From assembly GCF_009296315.1 (NCBI RefSeq), contig NZ_WHLY01000002.1, positions 4,128,501 to 4,192,500 of the forward strand: a stretch of 64,000 bases of DNA. Reading direction: 5' to 3'. Below the pieces are notes generated by a model. It did no database searches and was not told the origin of the DNA. It worked only from the letters and a program-made list of their open reading frames with translations. Below, piece after piece: positions 17,205-24,579 of the stretch. Origin of the DNA: Salmonirosea aquatica (lineage in GTDB: Bacteria; Bacteroidota; Bacteroidia; Cytophagales; Spirosomataceae). The position numbers were made by a program, and so were the translations under genes. The number at the start of each line of letters is the position of its first letter. Within the stretch, counting starts at the first letter, position 1.

Positions 17205-18611
17205 ATGACCCCCGACACTACCCTTGCACCTACCCCGCCCGTAGTACAGGAATACGAGCGTGAACCCGTTCCAGCCAGCCAGCTGAAAGGCTGGAAAAGC
17301 TTTCTGGGCATGTATGCCGGCGAGCACGCCGCCGGTACCGAATTTGTCATCGGGCCGCTATTCCTGACGGCGGGTGTCAGTGCGTTCGATTTGCTGGTGG
17401 GGTTATTTTTAGGTAATCTGTTGGCCGTACTATGCTGGAGGTACCTTACAGCCGCTATCGCTACCGACGTCCGGCTGACACTCTATTACCAGCTGGAAAA
17501 AATCTGCGGACGCCGCCTGGTCACGGTTTACAATCTGGCCAATGGGGTACTTTTCTGCTTTCTGGCGGGGGCCATGATTACCGTTTCGGCCACGGCGGTG
17601 GGGATTCCTTTCGATATGGAGATGCCCAAACTGACTGATACTACGCCCAATGGTATTACTTGGATCGTGGTGGTAGTAGCCATCGGTGCGGTGATTTCGA
17701 TCATCGCGGCACGAGGCTACGATATGGTCTCAAAATTTGCCAACATCGCTTCACCGTGGATGGTACTGGTTTTTCTGGCTTGTGGAGTAGTGGCACTGAA
17801 GGGGCTGGGGGTAGCTTCCTTTGGTGATTTCTGGGATATTTTCGGTGAAGGTCGGGAACCCTTTCCCGGGCAAATCAAATACACCTTCTGGCACGTCGTG
17901 TTGTGGTCATGGTTTTGCAATGCGGCCATGCACATTGGTATGTCCGATTTGTCCGTTTTCCGTTATGCCCGGCATCCACGTTCCGGCTGGACTACTGCGG
18001 CGGGCATGTACGTAGGCCACTACCTGGCCTGGATTTGCGCTTGTCTGATGTATGCGCTCTACATTCGTTCGGCCGAAGCGCAAGCTATGTTGGCGGCGGG
18101 ACAGGCACCTACCGTCGCGCCCGGCCCCCTGGCTAATAATGCGGTGGGCATTGCCGGACTCATCTGCGTACTGGTAGCGGGCTGGACCACTGCCAATCCG
18201 ACCATCTATCGGGCCGGGCTGGCCTTTCAGGCCATTGCGCCGCGCTTTTCAACGGTAAAAGTGACGTTGATTGCCGGGACCGTAGCTACCATCGCCGGAC
18301 TTTTCCCAGCTTTCGCCATGCAATTATTGGACTTCGTGGCGGTGTATGGCTTTATTCTGGCTCCCATCGGTGCCATCATTGTATTCGATCATTATTTTGC
18401 CGGGAAAGCGGGAATCATTCAAAATTACGCAGAGAAAGCAGGAATTAATTTCAATAGCTCCGTGCTGCTGGCCTGGCTTATCAGCATGGCCGTATTTTAC
18501 TCGATCTCTGCGTTTGGTGGTGTTTTTCTCTCCTTCCTGACCCTACCTGCCTGGCTTAGCTGCGGGGCATTATACCTGATATTCAGCAAATATTCCCAGA
18601 AGAAACTATGA
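17205..18611 (+). CDS. NCS1-like cation symporter / cytosine-permease family transporter
   Basis: A 468-residue inner-membrane protein with about twelve hydrophobic segments. The N-terminal WKSFLGMYAGEHAAGTEFVIGPLFL region and later WFCNAAMHIGMSDLSVFRYAR and AGWTTANPTIYRAG fit the NCS1 superfamily (nucleobase and related cation symporters). The usual substrates are cytosine, purines, allantoin or hydantoins, but this gene follows the rhamnose/lactate genes, so a sugar, uronate or lactate substrate is possible. It is separated from lutC by 130 bases with no clear terminator. Its stop overlaps the start of the next small gene by four bases (ATGA). Confidence 0.82.
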   Translation: MTPDTTLAPTPPVVQEYEREPVPASQLKGWKSFLGMYAGEHAAGTEFVIGPLFLTAGVSAFDLLVGLFLGNLLAVLCWRYLTAAIATDVRLTLYYQLEKICGRRLVTVYNLANGVLFCFLAGAMITVSATAVGIPFDMEMPKLTDTTPNGITWIVVVVAIGAVISIIAARGYDMVSKFANIASPWMVLVFLACGVVALKGLGVASFGDFWDIFGEGREPFPGQIKYTFWHVVLWSWFCNAAMHIGMSDLSVFRYARHPRSGWTTAAGMYVGHYLAWICACLMYALYIRSAEAQAMLAAGQAPTVAPGPLANNAVGIAGLICVLVAGWTTANPTIYRAGLAFQAIAPRFSTVKVTLIAGTVATIAGLFPAFAMQLLDFVAVYGFILAPIGAIIVFDHYFAGKAGIIQNYAEKAGINFNSSVLLAWLISMAVFYSISAFGGVFLSFLTLPAWLSCGALYLIFSKYSQKKL

Positions 18612-18814
18612 CGGTCGTAAAAATTCTCTCCTACCTCTGCCTGCTGGCTGTGGTACTGGCTCCCATTCTTTTCTATGCCGACACTCTGACCGAAAGCCAA
18701 ATGAAAACAACGCTATTGGTAGCCACGGTCGTTTGGTTTGCCACGGCGGCTACCTGGATCAACAAGGAAGAACCGGAAACAGAACCCGAATTGGAAGCCA
18801 AGTCGCCGATTTGA
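18608..18814 (+). CDS. small two-helix membrane protein
   Basis: A 68-residue protein with two hydrophobic segments (about 5-22 and 33-50) and an acidic tail rich in glutamate and proline. Its ATG overlaps the stop of the NCS1-like transporter by four bases, so the two are translationally coupled. I do not recognise a family. The coupling suggests a small accessory subunit of the transporter, which is inference only. Confidence 0.7.
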   Translation: MTVVKILSYLCLLAVVLAPILFYADTLTESQMKTTLLVATVVWFATAATWINKEEPETEPELEAKSPI

Positions 18815-18834
18815 TTTCTAGCTAAAAACCAAAA

Positions 18835-18858
18835 AGGGCGAACACGTAAGTTCGCCCT
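18835..18858 (-). terminator. terminator of the lpx operon
   Basis: A nine-base stem (AGGGCGAAC against GTTCGCCCT, six-base loop). Read on the minus strand it is followed by a T-rich run, and it lies 44 bases after the lpxA stop. The plus-strand side is only AATAAG, so it mainly serves the minus-strand genes, though it may also stop the permease transcript. Confidence 0.7.
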
Positions 18859-18902
18859 AATAAGTCCATTATTCAATCCTGCCCCGTTATCGGTTCCCCG
18901 TC

Positions 18903-19706
18903 TCATTCATGGTCGTGATGCTCACCGAATTGCAGCGGGCTTTTCATGATACCTCGCTCGGAGGTACGTATGAAATTCACAATCTCGTCGCGCTCGTCGG
19001 AAGGAGGTAGCTCCAGTTCGATCTGGTTGAGGGCGTCGGAATTATTTAGGCCTTTCATGTAGATGTAGCGATACACGGTCTGAATCTCGGCAATTTGCTG
19101 GTTGGTGTAGCCACGCCGCCGCAAGCCTACCGAATTGATCCCCGCATAGGAAATCGGTTCGCGGGCTGCCTTGGTAAAGGGTGGTACGTCCTTGCGTACC
19201 AGCGATCCGCCCGACACGAAGGCATGAGCACCGATCTTGACAAATTGATGCACCGCACTGATGGCGCTCACAATGGCCCAGTTATCCACGTGGACATGTC
19301 CTGCCATCTGCACATTATTGCCAATAATGCAGTGATCGCCAATGACGCAGTCGTGGGCGATGTGGGCGTAGGCCATCAGTAGGCAGTCGCTGCCGACTTC
19401 AGTTTTCCAGTGTTCCTCGGTACCCCGGCTAATGGTAGCATACTCGCGGATTGTGGTATTGTCCCCTACAAAAGTGAGCGTGTACTCGTTGTTGTATTTG
19501 AGATCCTGGGGGATGGCCGAAATGACCGCACCCGGATAGATCCGGCAGTTCTTGCCAATGCGCGCCCCTTCGTTAATTACAGCGTGAGAGGCCACCCAGG
19601 TACCCTCGCCAATTTCCACGTCCTTGTGAATCATGGCAAACGGTTCGACGACAACATTACGAGCAATTTTTGCTTCGGGATGAATATAAGCTAGGGGTTG
19701 TATCAT
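18903..19706 (-). CDS. lpxA: acyl-ACP:UDP-N-acetylglucosamine O-acyltransferase LpxA
   Basis: A 267-residue enzyme for the first step of lipid A synthesis: transfer of a 3-hydroxyacyl chain from ACP to UDP-GlcNAc in the cytoplasm. The hexapeptide repeats of a left-handed beta helix are plain (IHPEAKIARNVVVEPFAMIH, VEIGEGTWVASHAVI), followed by the AHIAHDCVIGD stretch with the catalytic-type histidine and the C-terminal GLRRRGYTNQQIAEI helix. The ATG at 19704-19706 gives MIQPLAYIHP as in the family; the longer open frame is rejected. The start overlaps the lpxC-fabZ stop by four bases. Confidence 0.95.
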   Translation of the reverse strand: MIQPLAYIHPEAKIARNVVVEPFAMIHKDVEIGEGTWVASHAVINEGARIGKNCRIYPGAVISAIPQDLKYNNEYTLTFVGDNTTIREYATISRGTEEHWKTEVGSDCLLMAYAHIAHDCVIGDHCIIGNNVQMAGHVHVDNWAIVSAISAVHQFVKIGAHAFVSGGSLVRKDVPPFTKAAREPISYAGINSVGLRRRGYTNQQIAEIQTVYRYIYMKGLNNSDALNQIELELPPSDERDEIVNFIRTSERGIMKSPLQFGEHHDHE

Positions 19707-21094
19707 TTTTTCTTGACCAGGCTGGCGATCATGTCGGCTTCGCACACGAGTTGTCCGCTCACGTAGCCACGTCCGCTCATTTTTACAATGCCCCGTTTCA
19801 TGGGCGATGTGAACACACATTTGAATATGACGGTATCGCCCGGCACAACATTGCGCCGGAAGCGACAATTATCGATTCCGATTAGGTAGGGCCAGTAGTT
19901 TTCGGGATCGGGTACCGTACTAAGCACCAGAATACCGCCGGTCTGGGCCATGGCCTCCAGTTGCATCACACCGGGCATAACCGGGTTGCCAGGAAAGTGA
20001 CCGAGGAAAAACTGCTCGTTCATAGTCACATTCTTGGTGCCTACCACGCTCATTTCGTCCAGAGCGATGATTTTATCGATCATCTGGAACGGGTAGCGGT
20101 GTGGCAGCAGGTTGGCGATCTGATTGATATCCAGAATGGGTGCCTTGTTGGGATTATACTGTGGTACCCCGTCCTTGGCGGCTTTCATCAGCTTTTTGAT
20201 TTTCTTGGCCAAAGCCACGTTGGCCGCGTGACCGGGACGAGCCGCCAGAATCTGCGCTTTGAGCGGACGACCCACGAGCGCCAGGTCACCTACCAGGTCC
20301 AGCAGCTTGTGCCGGGCCATTTCGTTGGGAAAGTGCAGATCTACATTGTTCAAGATTCCTTTCGACTCGTCTACACTTACCTTGGGCTTATCGAGCAGTT
20401 TGGCCAGATGATCTAGTTCGCCTTCCTGTACCTGGCGATCCACGATCACGATGGCGTTGGTGAGGTCACCGCCCTTGATCAGATTCTGCTTATACAAGGC
20501 TTCTAATTCATGAAGAAAGCAGAAGGTACGGCAGGAGGCAATTTCTTCTTTGAAAAGAGTTATGTCGTTCAGCGAGGCGTGCTGGCTATTGATAACCTTG
20601 GAGTTGTAGTCCACCATCACCGTCAGGCGGTAGTCAGACAAGGGTAGGGCAGCCATTTCGATGTCCTTGTCGGCATTGACATAGTGGACATACTCGGGTA
20701 CTTCAAAGTAGTTACGGTAGGCGTTTTGTTCTTCAATGCCTGCATCTTCCAGCGCCTCGATGAACTTCATCGAGCTTCCGTCCAGGATTGGGGGTTCAGG
20801 ACCATTGAGCTGAATCAGGACATTGTCAATTTGCAGGCCCACCAGGGCGGCCAGGGTATGCTCTACAGTATTGATACGGGCACCATTCTGTTCAATGGTT
20901 GTGCCCCGCGAAAGGTCAACTACATTATCCACATCCGCATCCACGATGGGCTGGTCGGGCAGGTCTACTCTCTGAAACTTATAGCCGTGGTTAGCGGGAG
21001 CAGGCAGAAAAGTCATCGTGGCCGACACACCCGTGTGTAGTCCTACGCCCGACACCGACGCCGCTTTCTTTATGGTCTGTTGTTTTTCGTTCAT
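19703..21094 (-). CDS. lpxC: bifunctional LpxC deacetylase / FabZ dehydratase
   Basis: A 463-residue fusion typical of Bacteroidota. The N-terminal part (about 1-305) is LpxC, the zinc deacetylase and committed step of lipid A synthesis: NTVEHTLAAL, MARHKLLDLVGD and a GHAANVALA histidine supply the zinc and catalytic residues. The C-terminal part (about 320-463) is FabZ, the 3-hydroxyacyl-ACP dehydratase: LLPHRYPFQMID with the active histidine and HFPGNPVMPGVMQLEAMAQ with the active glutamate. Joining them may balance the supply of hydroxyacyl chains between lipid A and fatty acids. It sits between lpxD and lpxA in one minus-strand operon. Confidence 0.96.
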   Translation of the reverse strand: MNEKQQTIKKAASVSGVGLHTGVSATMTFLPAPANHGYKFQRVDLPDQPIVDADVDNVVDLSRGTTIEQNGARINTVEHTLAALVGLQIDNVLIQLNGPEPPILDGSSMKFIEALEDAGIEEQNAYRNYFEVPEYVHYVNADKDIEMAALPLSDYRLTVMVDYNSKVINSQHASLNDITLFKEEIASCRTFCFLHELEALYKQNLIKGGDLTNAIVIVDRQVQEGELDHLAKLLDKPKVSVDESKGILNNVDLHFPNEMARHKLLDLVGDLALVGRPLKAQILAARPGHAANVALAKKIKKLMKAAKDGVPQYNPNKAPILDINQIANLLPHRYPFQMIDKIIALDEMSVVGTKNVTMNEQFFLGHFPGNPVMPGVMQLEAMAQTGGILVLSTVPDPENYWPYLIGIDNCRFRRNVVPGDTVIFKCVFTSPMKRGIVKMSGRGYVSGQLVCEADMIASLVKKK

Positions 21095-21147
21095 TGCTTA
21101 CTGGTAATACTGCTATGACAGGAGAGATTTCGAGGGAATAGAAAGAG

Positions 21148-22197
21148 TCAGGAAGGGGCGTTGTTGGCGGTGTCAATGCGCTCGTTTTCCACTGCCTGGA
21201 GGCGTTTTTCCAGTTCGGGTAGATTCCGCAGCACGGCCAGGGCACGCAGGTGGGCGGTCAGGTCGTAGGCGGGTGAGCCGCTCAGCGAGAGTCCTTCTTT
21301 CCGGATAGTCTTACCTACCCCCGACTGTGCCCCTACTTTGGTTCGGTTGGCCAGGGAAAGGTGTCCGGCAATACCCACCTGTCCGGCTATCACGCATTGC
21401 TCTCCGAGCTTGCTGGAACCCGAAATGCCGGTTTGGGCGGCGATAACGGTGTTTTTCCCAATTTCAACGTTATGGGCGATCTGGACCAGGTTGTCGATTT
21501 TGACCCCGGCGCGGATGATCGTCGAACCAATGGTAGCGCAGTCGATGGTGGTGTTTGACCCGATACTGACGTGGTCCTCGATTACGACATTGCCGAGTTG
21601 GGGGATGGTCTTGTAGCTGCCATCGGGCTGGGGGGCGAAGCCAAACCCGTCGCTACCGATGACACTGTTGGCAAAAATGATGCAGTGGGCTCCAATGATG
21701 GTGTTGTCATAAATCCGGACACCCGGATGAATGACCGTATCGTGGCCAATCTGCACGTTGTCGCCAATGTAGGCATGTGGGTAAATCCTGACCCGCTCGC
21801 CGATCTGACACTGACGGCCGATGTAAGAAAAAGCACCCCGGTAGCCATCCTGACCTACCTGCGTGTTTTCACCCAGAAAACTAGGCTGCTCAACGCCCCG
21901 TCGTGCGCTTTTGGTTACTTTCTGATATTCCTCCAGCAGTTGCGTAAAGGCCAGATAAGCGTTTTCTACATAAATGAGCGTGGTCGAAGGCGCCTTGCGG
22001 GGTTTAAAATCGTGATCCACCAATACCGCCGTAGATTGCGTCGTGTAGAGATAGTTCTCGTATTTAAGATTGGAAAGGAACGAAATACATCCGGGTTTTC
22101 CCTCTTCAATCTTGGCGGCGGAATGGATGATACCGGCGGTGTCGCCTACCACCGTACCCTTTAATAACTGAGCGATCTGCCCGATAGTAAATTCCAT
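21148..22197 (-). CDS. lpxD: UDP-3-O-(3-hydroxyacyl)glucosamine N-acyltransferase LpxD
   Basis: A 349-residue enzyme adding the second hydroxyacyl chain in lipid A synthesis. The N-terminal uridine-binding domain (about 1-100, with GCISFLSNLKYENYLY) precedes many hexapeptide repeats (VRIYPHAYIGDNVQIGHDTVI) and an active-site histidine in the LVQIAHNVEIGKNTV stretch. The C-terminal helix ends in LRNLPELEKRLQAVE, as usual. It is the first of three lpx genes on the minus strand, 53 bases before lpxC-fabZ. Confidence 0.95.
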   Translation of the reverse strand: MEFTIGQIAQLLKGTVVGDTAGIIHSAAKIEEGKPGCISFLSNLKYENYLYTTQSTAVLVDHDFKPRKAPSTTLIYVENAYLAFTQLLEEYQKVTKSARRGVEQPSFLGENTQVGQDGYRGAFSYIGRQCQIGERVRIYPHAYIGDNVQIGHDTVIHPGVRIYDNTIIGAHCIIFANSVIGSDGFGFAPQPDGSYKTIPQLGNVVIEDHVSIGSNTTIDCATIGSTIIRAGVKIDNLVQIAHNVEIGKNTVIAAQTGISGSSKLGEQCVIAGQVGIAGHLSLANRTKVGAQSGVGKTIRKEGLSLSGSPAYDLTAHLRALAVLRNLPELEKRLQAVENERIDTANNAPS

Positions 22198-22297
22198 AGT
22201 TAGATCAAAACGACTTGGACAAATACCGCTTTACGAGGGTGTGGTTCAGTTTTTATGTTCACTAAGCTTCATTGTCCCATAAATCTTTGCGGCACGA

Positions 22298-23617
22298 CTA
22301 CGCCGGCAAAGATACGGTTTTAGCCCAACATACGTAATACTTACGGACAATCTTGCTAAGCGCTTGAATGGTGGGTAGCTCAGAGGCCTCCACGATGTCC
22401 ACTATGGTATTATTCTTCATTTTTACCTTGATCTGGTCCTCACCGGTCACATAAGCCGAATTGGTGGTTTGTCCTTCTACCAGAAAATAAGAGATCAGGT
22501 CTTGAGGTACCCCCTGTGCTGCAAGTTGACGGTGCAGGACTTCCAGCAGCTCGGAGCTGGGGGGAGAATCCAGGAATTGGATTTTGAAGAGATGGCGGTT
22601 GAGTAGGCCCTGACAGAGCGTCGATAGCACCGGATCGGGGTATCGGGCCCAGGCTTTCAGCGCACTCCATATATCGTAGTCGTCCAGCCGGGCAAACGTC
22701 TGCAGCAGGTCGGCATCTTTCTTAAAGTCATCGAGGGCCGATCGGTTTCTCAGAAAAAAGCCCAAATCTGAAGAAGCGTACAGGTCGGCTCCGGCTTCGC
22801 TCAGGTCGCGTGCGCGGCGAATGATCTGCGTCAGCATGGCTTCGGCGCAGAGCGAAGTCTTATGCAGGTACACCTGCCAGTACATCAGGCGGCGGGCATT
22901 CAGGAAGTTCTCGATGCTAAGTAGCCCTTTCTCCTCTACGACCAGCTCATCCTTATGTATATCCAGCATTTTAATGATACGGTTGGCCCCAATGGTACCC
23001 TCGGCCACCCCTGTATAAAAGCAGTCGCGATTAAGATAATCCATGCGATCCATATCCAGCTGGCTGGAAACCAGCTGATGGAAAAAATGGCGGGGGTAGG
23101 TACCCTGAAACATCTGAATGGCCATGTCCAGTCGCCCATTCATTGCCCGATTCATATCTTTCATGAAAAGAAGCGACAATTGCTCGTGGGGTACCCCCGA
23201 AAGTAGAGTGTTTTCGAGTACGTGCGAAAACGGTCCGTGTCCAATGTCGTGCAGCAGAATGGCGATCTGTGCGGCCTCACATTCGGGCTCCCAAATCAGA
23301 TGCCCCTTTTCCTGCAGCGACTTTAAGGCCTGTCCCATCAAATGCATGGCTCCCAGCGCGTGATGAAAGCGCGTGTGTAACGCTCCGGGATATACCAGAT
23401 CGGCCATTCCCAACTGCCGGATACGCCGTAGCCGCTGAAAGTACGGGTGTTCCACCAGATCGAACAGCAGTTCCGACGGGATGGTGATGAACCCGTAGAC
23501 CGGATCATTGAGGATTTTTCGTTTGTTCAAAGGGGTATCGATTGGTTGAATCGTATAATTGTCAGACTGTTGCAAGAGTAGGCTATTGGGTTCACTTACA
23601 AATGATCCACCGTGCAT
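22298..23617 (-). CDS. HD-domain phosphohydrolase (dNTPase-like)
   Basis: A 439-residue protein with an N-terminal HD domain: FQRLRRIRQLGMADLVYPGALHTRFHHALG, then ILLHDIGHGPFSH with the metal-binding HD pair, and later RDCFYTGVAEG. The pattern is that of the deoxyguanosinetriphosphate triphosphohydrolase-like family common in Bacteroidota. It probably hydrolyses a nucleotide; the substrate is not fixed by sequence. It lies 100 bases upstream of lpxD on the same strand and may share its transcript. The N-terminal 30 residues before LNKRKILNDPVYGF are longer than usual, so the real start could be later. Confidence 0.88.
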   Translation of the reverse strand: MHGGSFVSEPNSLLLQQSDNYTIQPIDTPLNKRKILNDPVYGFITIPSELLFDLVEHPYFQRLRRIRQLGMADLVYPGALHTRFHHALGAMHLMGQALKSLQEKGHLIWEPECEAAQIAILLHDIGHGPFSHVLENTLLSGVPHEQLSLLFMKDMNRAMNGRLDMAIQMFQGTYPRHFFHQLVSSQLDMDRMDYLNRDCFYTGVAEGTIGANRIIKMLDIHKDELVVEEKGLLSIENFLNARRLMYWQVYLHKTSLCAEAMLTQIIRRARDLSEAGADLYASSDLGFFLRNRSALDDFKKDADLLQTFARLDDYDIWSALKAWARYPDPVLSTLCQGLLNRHLFKIQFLDSPPSSELLEVLHRQLAAQGVPQDLISYFLVEGQTTNSAYVTGEDQIKVKMKNNTIVDIVEASELPTIQALSKIVRKYYVCWAKTVSLPA

Positions 23618-23627
23618 GTGTCTCCGT

Positions 23628-23635
23628 CAAAGATA
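23628..23635 (-). promoter_or_regulatory. possible -7 element for the HD-domain gene
   Basis: On the minus strand the bases read TATCTTTG, matching the TAnnTTTG consensus, just upstream of the HD gene start at 23617. The -33 position is weak. If used, the leader would be only a few bases long. Confidence 0.3.
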
Positions 23636-23675
23636 CAATTACACGATTACACAGTTAAACATTTACACAACATAC

Positions 23676-23706
23676 TTGGTGATAAGAATTGGAACGCCTA
23701 TTTTTG
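23676..23706 (+). promoter_or_regulatory. Bacteroidota-type promoter of the interrupted tRNA gene
   Basis: A TTG at 23676-23678 lies 20 bases before TATTTTTG at 23699-23706, which is an exact match to the -7 consensus TAnnTTTG with the usual spacing. Transcription would start near 23713, about 16 bases before the tRNA 5' end. Confidence 0.6.
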
Positions 23707-23765
23707 CAATCCAAACTCGTCAAGAGTGGGGCCTATAGCTCAGTCGGTTAGAGCACCTGACTCAT

Positions 23766-24428
23766 CGGGCCAAGTTCTTTGAACAAATGGAAAGAAAGTG
23801 CATCGTTTGCCAAACTGCGATTAGTGGACAGAAAGTAAAGTATTGTTCCAATGCTTGTAAACAGAGAGGCCACTATTACAGAATAAAAGAGCAAGCCAAC
23901 ACCTATTTTTCTCAGACGCTAAGGTCTTTGAAAAGAAAGACGGAGTTGATTGCTTTAATGGGCGGAGGATGTGCCAATTGCGGATACGATCGCAATCTGT
24001 CGGCTTTGCACTTTCATCATGTAGATGCTGATTTGAAGCAATTCAAGTTGGATATGAGAGTCCTTTCTAACAAGAGATGGAACCTGATACTGGAGGAAGC
24101 CAAAAAATGCATTTTGCTTTGTTCTAACTGCCACGCAGAAGAACATAACCCCGAACTTTTCATTCCAAGTGTTCAACGAATTTTGCGCGGTGCCTCCGCT
24201 GAGGAATCAGCGGATGTGTAGGGGTTAATTCAGGGAAACCTTCCGGGTAGTGCCGATGGCAATCCTGAGCCAAGCCAGATAAAGGTCGATTTTGTAATCT
24301 GGAAGGTGCAGAGACTAAGGGGTGAGGAGACCACCAATACGCCCCTAACAACGCCCCCCACCCCATCCTCACCAAGGTGAGACGGGTGATGAGATAGTCC
24401 TACTACTCCGGGAAATCGGAGGAAAGTG
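23766..24428 (+). ncRNA. group I intron (self-splicing ribozyme, tRNA type close to IC3)
   Basis: A 663-nt intron. The 5' exon ends in U (CAU) and the intron ends in G, as group I introns require. P1: 23763-23777 pairs with 24178-24192 at 13 of 15 positions, including the splice-site U-G pair (23765 with 24190). P2: 24196-24202 with 24207-24213, GGAA loop. P3 candidate: 24217-24225 with 24341-24350. P4: 24230-24234 with 24264-24268. P6: 24275-24280 with 24297-24302. P7: 24313-24316 with 24396-24399. P8: 24359-24373 with 24376-24388. P9: 24406-24410 with 24417-24421. Core words CAGGGAAACC, GGCAATCCTGAGCCAAGCC, GGAAGGTGCAGAGACT and ATAGTCC closely match tRNA-Leu introns of cyanobacteria and plastids. 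Confidence 0.93.
23787..24221 (+). CDS. HNH homing endonuclease encoded in the intron P1 loop
   Basis: A 144-residue protein. An N-terminal zinc finger (C5, C8, C20, C24) is followed by an HNH nuclease fold: C62 and C65 in CANCGYD, HFHHVD with H77/H78, and CILLCSNCHAEEH with C112, C115, H116 and H120. Such enzymes cut intron-less copies of the target gene so that repair copies the intron in. The ORF starts 21 bases inside the intron, between the two strands of P1; its last 14 codons contain the P1 3' strand with the internal guide sequence, P2 and part of P3. All key residues are present, so it looks intact; activity is not proven. Confidence 0.9.
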   Translation: MERKCIVCQTAISGQKVKYCSNACKQRGHYYRIKEQANTYFSQTLRSLKRKTELIALMGGGCANCGYDRNLSALHFHHVDADLKQFKLDMRVLSNKRWNLILEEAKKCILLCSNCHAEEHNPELFIPSVQRILRGASAEESADV

Positions 24429-24470
24429 AATCAGGTGGTCCCAGGTTCGAGCCCTGGTGGGCCCACATCA

Positions 24471-24506
24471 AAAAAGCACCTAGCGTTGAGTCGCTAGGTG
24501 CTTTTT
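24471..24506 (+). terminator. terminator of the tRNA transcript
   Basis: A perfect 15-base stem (AAAAAGCACCTAGCG and its complement) with a six-base loop ends in five T, six bases after the tRNA discriminator base. Confidence 0.88.
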
Positions 24507-24579
24507 GTTTGATTTAAGCGGCATTTTCTTTGCATTTAACTACCCTATTTCTTCCTTCAAAAACTGAAAGACTGACGTT

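Larger units (their letters stand above)
23729..24465 (+). tRNA. tRNA with CAU anticodon, interrupted by a group I intron (probably tRNA-Ile2)
   Basis: Two exons, 23729-23765 and 24429-24465, join to a 74-nt tRNA with every stem intact: acceptor GGGCCTA/TGGGCCC with one T-G pair, D stem GCTC/GAGC, anticodon stem CCTGA/TCAGG around the loop CTCATAA, and T stem CCAGG/CCTGG. The anticodon is CAU; the intron interrupts right after it. G1-C72 rules out initiator tRNA-fMet. The pairs C4-G69 and C5-G68 are those used by the lysidine enzyme TilS to pick tRNA-Ile2, so this is more likely isoleucine (AUA codons) than elongator methionine; this identity is inference. CCA is not encoded. Ordinary tRNA search may miss it. 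Confidence 0.9.

Noticed and set aside
19707-19868. Longer N-terminus for LpxA
   Set aside because: The extra 54 residues lie inside lpxC-fabZ, are unlike LpxA, and the ATG at 19706 gives the standard start with an ATGA overlap.
23729-23765. Reading the first tRNA half as a broken tRNA pseudogene
   Set aside because: The missing half lies at 24429-24465 and restores all stems, and the sequence between has a group I core.
24160-24375. Open frame on the minus strand across the ribozyme core
   Set aside because: It is antisense to structured RNA and has no recognisable protein character.
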